Shown here piece after piece: positions 24,901 to 36,227 of a stretch of 64,000 nt of DNA (its first letter is position 1; each line of letters begins with the position of its first letter). The position numbers and the translations under genes are program-made. A model generated the notes under the pieces. It was not told the DNA's origin and did not search any database. It saw only the letters and a list, made by a program, of their open reading frames with translations. The stretch comes from Caenorhabditis elegans (lineage: Eukaryota; Nematoda; Chromadorea; Rhabditida; Rhabditidae): the NCBI RefSeq assembly GCF_000002985.6, contig NC_003282.8, positions 10,168,001-10,232,000 of the forward strand. Direction: 5' to 3'.

Positions 24901-26409
24901 CTCCTACGTACTGCCTGCATTTTTGCACAGTGTGGATTTATGAAAGGCCAATATCTTTGTGCCTACATGGTAAGTTTAAGTAAAACGAATGACTTCACAA
25001 TTTACCTTCCCCCGTTCGATTGCTCACTTTTTTTTTGCAAAAGAATTCGTAGAGCCTTTCAGATTAAGACGTCCTCTTCTCTCCCTTTTTCTTTCGTTTT
25101 TTCTCCCTTCTTTTGTTCGAGAATATACTTGTCCGTTTTTTGTCAACGAGAAGAGGAGAGGAAATGAAAACGAAAATCTTGTAGTGCGAGAATCGAATTA
25201 CACATTTATTTTTTTATATATTTTTTTGACATTTTCATCCGAGTTAGGGTCCCGATATTTTTCATAAGTAAAACACCGTACCTGTTGATAACTTGCAACT
25301 AATGAATCATCTTGAAACCAATCAAGTCGACGAACTAATCGAGGAGTTTCGAAATCTGGTGCCATGTGGGTTCTGAAAAGTAAGTATTATATGGTTTGCA
25401 AAACATGTCAATGTTCTATTTGCAGGCTGTCTATACGCGTCATTTCTATATTTAATAAGATCCAAAAAGCTCCGAAAAAGTTCTGACTTCCTGTTACTTT
25501 CAAACCTTTTAGAGGTCTCTCTTCGAAACTCTTAGAAACTTCCTTCGAACACACCGAATTTCCGTCTCTTTTCGTTTTTTCCGCTTGACAGCTTTAACCT
25601 GTGTCTCTTTGAATCTTTGACTACCTCAGCCACTATCGAAATTAAAAAGTCAGATATGCATTTAGCCGACGACACGCAAGCCTAAGATTGCACATAAAAG
25701 TACACATGATCTTATCGTAGAAACTTTTAGGAATGAAACTTCTTTATATGCATGAGAATGGGATTTTACTACAGCTTTTACAACTAAACAAGCTTGGTAA
25801 AATGTATGAAATATAGAAATGCGTATTTTGAGAAAGTTTAAAAATTTCTAGAAAACCTTCTAAATTTCTTTAAAGCCTTCAGGAGCAGAATTCTGAATTT
25901 ACCATTGAAAAAATACAGTTTTCAGGCTTATTTAAAATTTCAAATTACTATATATATATTCATATTTTAAAACTAAATGTATACTTTAAAGACGAAGTAT
26001 CTCTAGTTGGGAAAATGTTTAACTTGATTTAGTGCTAAAACGTATCAAAAAAAAAATCATAGTAAAAAATCATAGTTTCCAAAACAAGAAAAAACATAAT
26101 TTTGTTTACTTGTAGTCAAAAGTTTCACATAAGGAGGTCAACCTAAAAATTGGCCTGAACGTTTTTGTGGAAAGTATTTTGGAAACTTTTTGAAATGTTT
26201 AAGAAATGACCATCGAACTATTATGAGTGAATTTAAACATAATCTTTGCAAATTGATTATCAAAAGTATAATCTTTACCTTATAAAATTCTCAGCTGGCG
26301 GACACCGCAACAAGGCCTCTGTTGCATTTTTCGAAGTGACTGAAATTGACTCGGCCGAGTCAAATTTCCAAAAGAGAAAAATAAGAAAGATGAAATGTTT
26401 CCGTGGCAT
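15950..26409 (-). CDS. Receptor-type protein tyrosine phosphatase: Ig, FN3 repeats, one membrane helix, active D1, inactive D2
   Basis: Cell-surface enzyme that removes phosphate from tyrosines. Eighteen exons join in phase to 1,163 residues, from ATG 26409 through exons ending at 26279, 25282, 22113, 20040, 19423, 19282, 18775, 18652, 18473, 18190, 17867, 17613, 17289, 17103, 16904, 16384, 16060 and 15950. Order: signal peptide ([11 protein letters not shown]), one Ig domain (about 20-137, with LLRC and DSGTYRC), FN3-type repeats (about 140-535), a short Cys-rich stalk, a membrane helix near 565-587, then two PTP domains. D1 has WPD (W812) and HCSAGVGRS with Cys844, split by the intron at 17288-17239. 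D2 has no HCxxGxxR motif at all, with [12 protein letters not shown] at about the expected place. The N-terminal introns are large (3.0 and 1.9 kb). Worm gene name not recalled with certainty (possibly K04D7.4). The architecture is well supported. Confidence 0.88.
20928..20975 (+). repeat. AGGCAGG/CCTGCCT inverted cluster
   Basis: GGGCAGGCAAG followed about 25 bp later by AGGCACCTAGTGCCTGCCTG, which contains the small palindrome AGGCAC-CTA-GTGCCT. Lies in a large intron of the receptor phosphatase gene. A second small copy lies at 21577-21605. Confidence 0.55.
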
Positions 26410-26441
26410 TATAATGTGGTGATGTGCTGCTGGTGGATCAT
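26409..26441 (-). promoter_or_regulatory. Ten-codon upstream ORF overlapping the receptor phosphatase start (UAAUG)
   Basis: An ATG at 26441 follows directly after an AG acceptor (TTTGCAG). It opens a 10-codon frame whose stop TAA shares its last base with the A of the main ATG at 26409, giving TAATG. This is the textbook layout for termination-coupled reinitiation and would make receptor translation depend on the uORF if the transcript is spliced at that acceptor. Confidence 0.5.
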
Positions 26442-29400
26442 CTGCAAATTATTACATTTTAAACAGAAGATGCACATGACGGCGAAGCAGAGTCACGGAG
26501 CACAAAAAATGAAGTTGCGGGATATAAAATGAAAGATATAAAAATAGATGGAGACGAGTAAAAGGGGACGTTTTTTACAGAAAATGTCTATATCAAGGTG
26601 TTGAAGGTTTGAATCTTTTAGAGACTTGTCAAGCTTACATATACACACATTTTCATAGAATATTCTAGTAATATGTTAAGAAGACCGCTAGAACGAACGG
26701 ATGCGCCTGGCGACTCGAAGTGGAAAAATGGAAAGAAGATGCGCGTAACTCAGTAAATATTTTCTGCTTTTCGACTTCCAATTTCACGATATCCTAACTG
26801 AAAACTCAGTTTTTTTTTCTTGAAAGACGTAGTGAGATAATGGAATTTTTGATGTAGACGAGTGTTTTTTTTGTTGTATATAAAAAAAGAAGTAGAAAAT
26901 GGAAATCAGATACATCCATTTATACCACTCATTTGTTTGTCTTTAGTTAACGGGGCAAAAATAAAAGAAAACGAGGAGAAGGGCGGAGGCAAAAAGGGGG
27001 ACTCTTGTGAGAAGAACACAAATAGGGGCGGGGTTTAGAGCAGAAGAGGAAAGGACTCCGAGTGGAGAAGTTGTCGCCTTCTTTATATGAATTGGAAATA
27101 AAATCAGAGATAAGTTTTAAAAAATCAAGATATTTGAAGTCAGAAACAGTGAAAATTTTATTAAGTGTTGTGATCAGCAAGTATTTCAAAAATCCATGTT
27201 AAACGCTGAGCAATCTGAAAATATTAACGTATGCATCGAAATTTGTTGAAATAGAAAAATATTAACTCCGGAAGCTCAAAAATTTCCATGCTCAAAATTA
27301 AAAATCTAAGACTCGTTGATCAGAAGCCGTGTAATATTGTTTGTTAATTGAAAAAAACAGACAAAAGCATTAAATATTTGTATTAGGATATGGTGATCCA
27401 TTTTTCCGGATAACATATCTAGAAAATTTGTAAATCAGGAGATTGGTGGAGATGCAGAGATGATTCAACTTAAAATTTAGGTGATTGTTCCAAAAACAGT
27501 TTTTGCATACATTTGCAAGTTATTCAAATGAAAAAACTAGAGATTTTGAGTAAAAGTTTGATATTAGTAAGTATTGATGTCTAAAATATTAAACATTTAT
27601 CTATATTCACAACAAATATCTAGAAACTATGACTTTGGGTGAGAACAGTATCTTCAAAAATTCAAAAATTCGGAAAGAAGTTTTGGCAAAATGGAAGATT
27701 CAAATTATCTCTAAAAAGTTGGTCCAAACTTGAAAATAAGATTAGGTATTTGAATATAAAAATATAATTTAAAGGTGGACTCAAACGAACAGATGGATCT
27801 CTAAAGTGAATTGAATGTGGAGACACATAAGCTAATGTGCGTCTGTGTGGAGGTTTATGTATTACGCGATTACGCGAATACGACGGAGCGTAAACGAAAT
27901 ATTTTCATGCCGGTTGACCACTGATGATGACTTACTAACTATTATGTAATGTTGTTTTGACCAGTGGATTTTGAACAAAAATTTCCATTCAAGAATAATA
28001 AATGATTACGTTTATAGGAAATTCCAAAAAAAGGAATGTTGAGCATTTGTTCCAACGATAGGTTACGGTACTTTTAAAAAATAACACATTTTTCGGTTGA
28101 CAACAAATTGAAGGTGGATAATAGCCACGGGGGGAAATGCTTGAAATCCTTCGAAAACATCCCTGGTGCTGAGTAATTAAAATATACCGTTTTTCCTCTA
28201 TTAATCTTGCCTGCAAGACTAATTTTCAATTGGTCCGTAGGTGTGTAAGACTAATAGAGGCTGCAAGACTAACTTTCGAAGGTACTATGACTTTGGAAAG
28301 TGTCAAACTTTTAATAGAAAACTTAACTCCATACCGTTCAAACAATGAAAATATATATATTTTTTCGCAAAATTTCATCAGTTATTGCTGAAGTCTCCAC
28401 ATAGTATTAGTGGTCAAGCAAAAAGAGGAGTGTAAGACTATTAGAGACCATACGGTAATTGTAAATATTCTACTACGAGTTTTTATTTTATTATAACGTT
28501 TCTTTTACTATTAATAATTTGACTTTAGACATTGCAAGCTACGAAAATGCTCGAAATTTAGAAAAAAATAGCAAAGTTTGCAAAAGTTTGGCAATTAACC
28601 AAAATCTTTGTTCCTTGAAATTTATAGAGAAATAAGAAACCGTTCGAATAATACCATTCCCAATATAGTTAAATATTCTAGTTTATAGAAATTTCAAATA
28701 TCGTAAACAGTATAAATATTTATTTTAACTTTTTTATTGGTTTTGAAAATAGTAAAGATGAGTAGAACAAAAAAATGTTTCCGTTTTGAAAAATGCCAAT
28801 GTAAAAGTGGAGCTTATCAAGTTAAAAAAAAGCAGCATGTTCATAATTTTTGCTTGCACTAATACATTTTTGAAACGTTATGTTTGAAGTCTTTCTAGGG
28901 AAGCGCTTATAATTCAAAAATTCGAAAAAAAAAACAATTTTATAAGAAGTATTCAATTTCTATCCCGGGAACCTGGGGCAAATTACATGAATCTGTTAAT
29001 CCAAAACAGACGGGAGTTTTGAGAATGTTGGTGAAAAGTGACAATTACTTTTTCTTTTGAAAATGCAAATTCGTGTGAAAAATGGGAACGGCTTTCTGTC
29101 GTATCGGTGATCCGGAGGCAGATGGTCGATGACTAATTGTTCAAATTTGCGGAAAAGAAACGAAGAAGACGAGTGAATGAAAAACTGTGGGAATCGGGAA
29201 AACTTAAACCTGCGAGAAACTGGGTACTTACGATATCCGTTTCATTTTGAACCCAGAATTAATAAATACCACCATTTGAAGAAAGAAGACCAGGGACCAC
29301 ATTTTTATAATGTTGAAAGCGCATACATAAACTTCTAACTTTTTGAAACATTTACAGGTTGTACAGTTTAAGAAAATGTTTTCTCAAATCTCATATTATT

Positions 29401-29819
29401 AAATGCGTGCCAATAAATTTGGTTATTCCTTTATTTTTATATTTAAGAGAATACTGTAGTCTTACTGTAGTTCCATGGCACAAATAATTCAACAGGAGGT
29501 GGCCGTGGCCGTGAATGCAACCTCGCTCCGACGAGAATAATTCGGCAAAGAAGAGACGGAGAATATGTTTTTTGAATTAATTGTTTCTGTTTTCATTCTG
29601 ATTTTCATTTTTATAGAAGTAAAAATCGTTAAATTCAAATGTAAATCCAGTTTTCTTGTTCGATGAAATTTTTAAAAGAACATTTATATTATTTTAAGTG
29701 CAATTTAAATGCTAAACTTCCAGATAATTGCAAAAATAAGCTGAATGTCTATATTTTCTATTGAAAAAACGTTTAAATCAATTTTATTTCATCAGAAATT
29801 AATATTTTATTTCTACAGA
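26442..29819. other. Intergenic region between the receptor phosphatase (minus) and gon-4 (plus)
   Basis: About 3.4 kb of AT-rich DNA between divergent genes, expected to hold both promoters. It contains the palindromic element at 28184-28458. An acceptor ending at about 29818 (TTCTACAG) lies just before the gon-4 ATG. No credible coding exon was found. Confidence 0.6.
28182..28460. mobile_element. Palindromic nonautonomous element with TACCGT termini
   Basis: Starts TATACCGTTTTTCCTCTATT and ends TAGAGACCATACGGTA, so its ends are imperfect inverted repeats flanked by TA. Inside are repeated GCAAGACTAATAGAGG-like units in both orientations. It is related to the larger element at 44324-44774. 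TA flanks suggest a Tc1/mariner-class MITE; that class is inference. Confidence 0.6.
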
Positions 29820-32800
29820 ATGGAAGACACCGCAGAAGAAAACAATGAATCAATAGATGATCAGCCATCAACTTCAACTGCAACTGATCCCAATCAAACA
29901 CGGTTAATTTTGTTTAAAAAAAAAACGAATCAACTTATAATTTTAGAGAAACTGAAAAAGAAAAAGGAGACGATGAAATGTTCCGTTTACTTCAAGCAAC
30001 TGATGAAATATTGGAGAACAAGGCAAAATCGATGAATTTGTCGTCTCTAAACGTTCGATCTATTCTTCACCATCTTATTAAATATCCTTCTACAATTGAC
30101 GTTCTTCTTGGAATTCGAGAAAACGATGATCTTCCAAGCGTCAGAAATATGCGATCAAGAAAAAAACCCGATGACTCAGGTGCTTCATCTACAGTCAATA
30201 CTCCTAAAAAGGTAAGAATTTATAATTTTTCTGAAGAAAACTGAAAAGTTTCCAGTTCGGCGCTCTCCGCATTGAAGATAGAGGTCCGAAAAGTTTTCTT
30301 GATTTGGAATACGAAGAAGATGATGAATACGATGACGACTACATTGAAGAAAATGACACGTCGACGGTGAGTAGCTCACTTTAATTGCTGAAAATAAAGT
30401 TTGTTGTATTTAGAGAAATAAATTAAATGCTGGAAGTGAAGAAGATGAAGAAAATGATGACGAGGAGGAAATAGAAGACGAAGGAGAAGATGAGGACGAT
30501 GAGGAGCAGGATGAGTTGGAAGAAGATGGAGAACATGAAATCACTGGATCGGAAGCATGCACAAGTGGTCAAAACGATACAATGCATGCTTTGTTGTTTG
30601 ACGAAACATCAGAAGACGTTCAGAACGAAGAGGATTATGTTTTAAATATGACTCTGAATGATACACGTGCTGAATCTGTTGCTCCAATTCCAACTCTTGA
30701 CAATGTAGATGATGATGGATTTTATCGAGATTTCGTTACAGGAATTAATCGAACAGAAAAAGGTAAGATATTCAAGTGAGAACAAATAAATCACTGCCAA
30801 ATTAACGAATTCCAGATAATGATAATCTGGAAGTTCTCGATACTGAAGATGATCCAGATGATGAAGATTATAATGTATGTGCTGATGATGGCCTCAACGT
30901 AGAAGATTGGGATGAAACGCGGCAAGATAAAACAACACAAATTCCACGACACGAGTTAAAAGCACTAATGATTGATACTTTATTGGCTGAAAAAGAAATT
31001 CCTTTGAACGCATTTCCAGAAGAAGCAATAAACGGAGAAGAACATAGGAAAAGTCAGAAAGTGAAGGCAAGTTTATTAGTTTTCGAATATTAATGCAACT
31101 AAACCAGGTATTTCTACAAAATGAGCCAGTATGGCATGTTCTCACAAAGTTTTTTATTAAATTATGTTTCTATATTTTCAGCACAAATTTTAATAAAAGT
31201 ATTGTGAGAACATGCCACACTGGCTGATTGTGGGGAATTGCCGCGTAATCATGAACTACACAGAAAATTATTAAAAATTGTTGCGGAACACACATATTCA
31301 AATAATTTAAAATATTCAGGATGCTGAAGTGTACGAACGCATAAATACTTCAATATCATCTTCATCGGAATCATGTTCTCTCCTCAAAGACTCTCTTGCC
31401 ACATTTCGTCCTCAAGAACTTCAGCAACTGAACATGCAACTGGAACAGCACGTTCAACTTCTCACTCAATTAGTTGTTACATGTCATCACGATGTAAACT
31501 TGTCTCATGTTAGAAATAGTTCTCAGCTAATGATGAACGAACTTGATGATATTCGACAACAGAAAATTTATCCCACTGTATTTGATGTACGCAATCTGGA
31601 TGCTGCCATAGAATCGTGTCATGATATAAATGCTTTTGATGCAGTCGATGAAAGTTTTCTTAAGTATGCTGAAAATACAGAAGGATACGGTGGAATTGCA
31701 TTAAGGCCGGAAGCTGCCGTCGTCTTGTCCAGAAGCAACGCTATTCGATATCCAGCTCTACTGCCTTCAAGACAACCTTTTTTTATTGAAACTCCTATTC
31801 CATTTTTGAGTGAAGAAGATCTGATGTTAGCTGTCGCTTTATTACAATTTGCTCATCTTCCCAGGCGCGGGGAAAAAGAAATGATAGATAGGTACACTGC
31901 TATTCAACAACATTGTCTACCGGCTAGAAGTTCGTACAAAATTCGAACACATTTAAAGTCAATGCGAAGGTCGGACAAGAACCCAATTCATCAAATAATG
32001 CAGGTTATTTTTTTCCATCTTCAGATTAAAAAAAACATTTATTTTCAGGCTGCGGAAAAAGGAGTGTGCAAACTTGTATTGCCATTGAAATCTTGGCAGG
32101 AATCAGATACTCCGATCTGTCAATGGCCTCCAGCTTCGCAGCCAGGATGGTATCGTCGGTTTCAGGAAACATTTAATGTCACAGAAGAACGAAAAATCCT
32201 TCGTAAGCATGTTTCCACGATGGTGTTGACTCCTGTAAAAAATAAAGATAGGCAAGATCAAGAAGCTTCGGAAGCGACTTTTGAATCTGGAGAAGAAGGA
32301 GAAGACGATGAGTTCGTGAACATGGGCACAGCGCCTGATGGACGGAAGATAATAATGGGAAGAGAACATATAGAAGATCTTGTACATCAATTGATTAAAC
32401 AGAACGAGGTGAAGAGTTGATTACTGTGTATTCTCTATTAGTATTGCACCTCATTCAACGTTATCTCAGTTGGTTTCAGCTAACTTTTAGGCTTATAAAA
32501 AATTGTCAAATTGCTCATTTGTTTTTCTTTCATTTACTCGAATTTCAGGCTTTAAATGCAGAATCAATCGAAACGTTTGAAAAATCGAATGTTTTGCGGT
32601 ATAACATTTTTATGTCATTTAATTAACTCGAGCCAAAATTGAAATGCGAGGTGCGATACTAATAGAGGAAATACATGTTACTTACGAAAACTTATTTGAT
32701 TTTTATTGAAGATATCCCCATCAAAAAGACGAAAAAATCCCACCCCGATGAAGCTCAGTACGATGATTCAACTTGAAGAAGCTGAAAAGCGGATCGCTGA

Positions 32801-34923
32801 TAGTCAAAAGAATAGTTGTGGCGGTCAAACAATATCCGCATTATCAAATGTTTCGGGTGATTCCAATGTAGATAATAACGGAACACACGAGAAAGAATTG
32901 ATGCCTTCAACGTCATCAATTGATAGTTTGGAGTCCATAAACAATCAGGAAACTTCAAAATTTCCAAGACCTCTACCAATGTCTGATCAACCAACATTGA
33001 ACACTTCGTGTCACATTACTACCACAACGTGTTCCGTGAGTTATGAAGACGTCGACGTTGGCACACTCAAAAAATCATATGTTGAAATAACAGCAAGTAA
33101 ATATGAAACGAATTCGAACTCGTGTTTCTCGTATCCGATTCCTCCAACACCAGGACGTCGATCTCCTGATGACTTCGACGATTATTTCATGGACTTGGAG
33201 TCGAATAGTCTTATGTGGCCTCAAACACCGTATGCTGTTACCGATGAAAATCCACAGACACCACGAGGGTTCTCTGCTTCTGAATCTTCTGAACCAATCG
33301 ATTTTTCATCGCTGGGAAAAGCTACATCACTGGATACTGAGGAGATCGTTTTCCAATCAACATCATGCCAGAGACCAATGGGATACTGTTCTGATTTTGG
33401 AGAATTTTCAAACTCTTCATCATTACCTGAAGAAATACCTGTACCTTCTCATCAAAGAACTCCACAAGAATCAGCAATTGAAGATGATTCGTCTATGCCA
33501 GGTCTCGATATGGTACCATTGTATGAGGAAGACGTTGAGGAATGTATTATTGAAGATATTGAAGAAGAAGAGGCTCCAATTAAACAAGGTCTTGTCAATT
33601 CTAGACCACCATTAAGATTTGTATGTTCAAAAAACTTTTATAAAATTTATTTAAATTCAATTAAATATTTCAGAAAAAAGAAGTGAAGGCTGGAATTACG
33701 AATTTAGCCCCTTCCAGAAAGAGGACCAGAATTGAAAGAGTTAGTTTTAAATTAACTATTCCTTTTGTATGCAATTTTATTCAATTTTAGGAAGCGATGG
33801 GATCTGTTGGACTGGATGATGAGCAACTTCATGACAAGCAGAAAGAAAATATCATGAGAAAAGTAATTGAAGACGTAAATCAAAGACTTTTCATGCACAC
33901 TGATACATATCAGCGTTTCAAAGAAGCAATTACTGATGAAAACTTGACTGATTTTGAGGTTTTTCAAAAATTCATTTCATTATTTGTATATTTAATTGCA
34001 GAAAGTCACACGAACAATTATTATCCTGGCTAATCATCCCGAACTTCTGAATCTCGTTCTTCTCAATGCTCCACCAGAAGCTGTCATTTCAGACTTACAA
34101 TGTGATCATAATTATCAATCATATAAAGTAGCGATTGAAATGATTATGGACATTGAAGTACGTAGCATATTCTGTCTAAAATATTTCATTATTTAATTTA
34201 ACTTTTAGCGTTATATTACTGCTGCGAAACTGAAGGAACCATCATTGAAAGGACTTTTTCGATATATTCAAAGCTTTTTAGAGGATAAACCAAATATGAC
34301 CGACGAGCAAGCAACCAAACGATTTTATGAATTATTTGGTCAAGACCGCCCATTGTGGAAGAAATTGGAGTCAAGATTCTGGTGTCTTCCGTACAAAGCT
34401 AGACCACGCCTTGAAAATTACGAATACATTGACTTGACTGGACTAGAGACAATGTCGAAACGAGAGAAGCGTGACTGGGTAAAAACTTGATCTTCTTTTT
34501 TAAAAATTTAAATCAGGAATATTTCAGAATAGCATTCCTCCGCGATTTGAGACGGTGGATGATATCGATCAAGTAATGGGAAGTGTTTATCGGGCGTCAA
34601 AGAATGAACCACCTTCAAATTTAGTTGTAAAATGTGGAGAATTTTGCATTCGAAATGACGACGAAACCTATACCCAATTGGAAATTACTGAACGAGTTAG
34701 TCTATCATGAAACTTTCAGATAAACGATACATTATACATTTTCCAGCTTTGGACCAGAAAAGATGACATATCTCTTTTGACCAGCTATAATGAAGCTCTC
34801 AAAACCATACCCAACTTTACCGTATCTCAAATGCCATCCTTGATATCCGACCTGTCATTCGGAGAAAAATCAATTATCGCACGATTACAATATCTTCTTA
34901 CCGAACTTAAATCTCTTGATTAA
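29820..34923 (+). CDS. gon-4: GON-4, nuclear acidic regulator of gonadogenesis (GON4L/YARP family)
   Basis: Nuclear protein required for timely division of gonadal precursors; its vertebrate relative GON4L works in transcriptional repression and cell-cycle control. Fifteen exons: 29820-29902, 29947-30211, 30256-30366, 30414-30762, 30816-31066, 31320-32003, 32049-32408, (32549-32590), 32712-33620, 33674-33739, 33791-33958, 34002-34157, 34209-34478, 34528-34695 and 34747-34923, about 1,350 residues. Visible: long Asp/Glu runs in exons 3-5, a conserved block in exons 6-7 (DLMLAVALLQFAHLPRRGEK and NVTEERKILRKHVSTM), Ser/Thr/Pro-rich exon 9, and helical segments resembling paired amphipathic helices in exons 12-13 (TRTIIILANHPELLNLVL, FRYIQSFLEDKP). 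Intron 5 has a GC donor. The exon 8 boundaries and the weak acceptor before 32712 are uncertain; exon 8 may be skipped without a frame change. Confidence 0.87.
31123..31226. repeat. Short perfect-arm hairpin in gon-4 intron 5
   Basis: GCCAGTATGGCATGTTCTCA at 31125 and its near-exact reverse complement ending at 31224 flank about 52 bp of T-rich spacer. The two 26-base arms differ at only about three positions. They sit inside the GC-AG intron. Confidence 0.75.
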
Positions 34924-36227
34924 CTTTGAATAACTTAATATCTTTTGTGTCATTTAATTTTGAAACTTTGAAGAAAATGTACATTTTATTTTCAAATAAT
35001 GTCATATATTATTTATAATCGAGGAAATACGGTAATCGTCTACTTTCAGAGAATTCTGACTTATACGTATATATACTAACGATCTTCATTGCTGAAATCT
35101 GCCCAAAATTCGCCTTATTAAAGGTGCACAGATTTATTCTTATTGTTGGGTCTCAGCGCGCAAAAAAATATGGTAGTTGAATTTTACAATAAAATGACAA
35201 GAAGTGGATGCTGATTGTAGATCAACGGATGGCGTTCCGACTTTTTTTTAACGAAAAATTGTTGAAAAATAAGAAAATTGCCAAGGATGAGATGCCGACA
35301 ATGAATAGTATTCTCTCTAAACTTATCAAAAAATTGTTTATTTAAAAAAGGGCGAATAGAGCCGTAATCAAGTAAAAATAGACATAGGAATCAAATACAT
35401 GTATTAATACAATCAAATAGAATTCATAGACTTATAGATCCGTGAACTTATGAATCATCTTCGACAAAAAATAATTTCTTTCGGAACGAGTGAATTATAG
35501 CCGAAAATCCATTGAAAATTAATTTTAAAAACTTATCACAATGAAATTTGAACAAAAAAAAATGGTCGAAAAATACATATAGAAACTAGTTGAAAAAAGT
35601 TTGTCACCAAAGATATGCCCACCCAGAGCGAAATACCACTTTGTCGACAAGATGTCACTTCGGATACTTTGTCACCAAAGATATGTACCGTACCACCCTA
35701 AAAGTTTGTCATCTCGGAGTGAAGGCCTCCGTGAGATGTACGCGTGTTCAACAATGATTCTAATATCTCGAGACCCAAATCAAATCCATATAAACCAAGA
35801 TATTCAGATGATGATTGGCCGTTTAAAACTGGCAATCAGGTAAAACTGAAGAAATTCAGATATTGGTTTGACGAGAAACATGAACGAAATATGAGAGCTG
35901 AGAAGCCACCAGTGCCAAAACCTGTAATTGAATTTACAGGGGATGGTTCAAAACAGGGGAAAACCTCCCACAGAAAACGTTAAAAATTGGGGTTTAGCAG
36001 AACGTATTTTAGGCCCCCTCAAGAGGCGTATCAGCAACAAAGTTCAAGTGTAAATTTTCTATACACTGTCAATATTCCATGAAAACATCTATCGCCTATT
36101 TTTTCCAGCTTCTTCAGCGTGAAAATTTTGACTTTGATCATGACTTTGATTAAAATTGATCATGATTTTGTTATTTTAGAGACTGTTAACAATGTGTTCA
36201 TTTTTATAATCAACATGTTTTCAAAGA
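34924..36227. other. Intergenic region between gon-4 and the seven-helix receptor gene (convergent)
   Basis: Contains the gon-4 3' UTR, a partial GTGTCGAGAC-family repeat at 35118-35165 (TTAAAGGTGCA then GGGTCTC) and another trace at 35761-35775. The phrase TTTGTCACCAAAGATATG occurs twice (35598 and 35673). An 80-codon plus-strand frame at 35744-35983 has a balanced, hydrophilic composition but no recognisable family and no clear start context, so I do not call it a gene. Confidence 0.5.

Noticed and set aside
35601-35983. Two overlapping 80-codon plus-strand frames
   Set aside because: No recognisable domain, weak start context and partial repeat content. Mentioned in the intergenic note but not called a gene.
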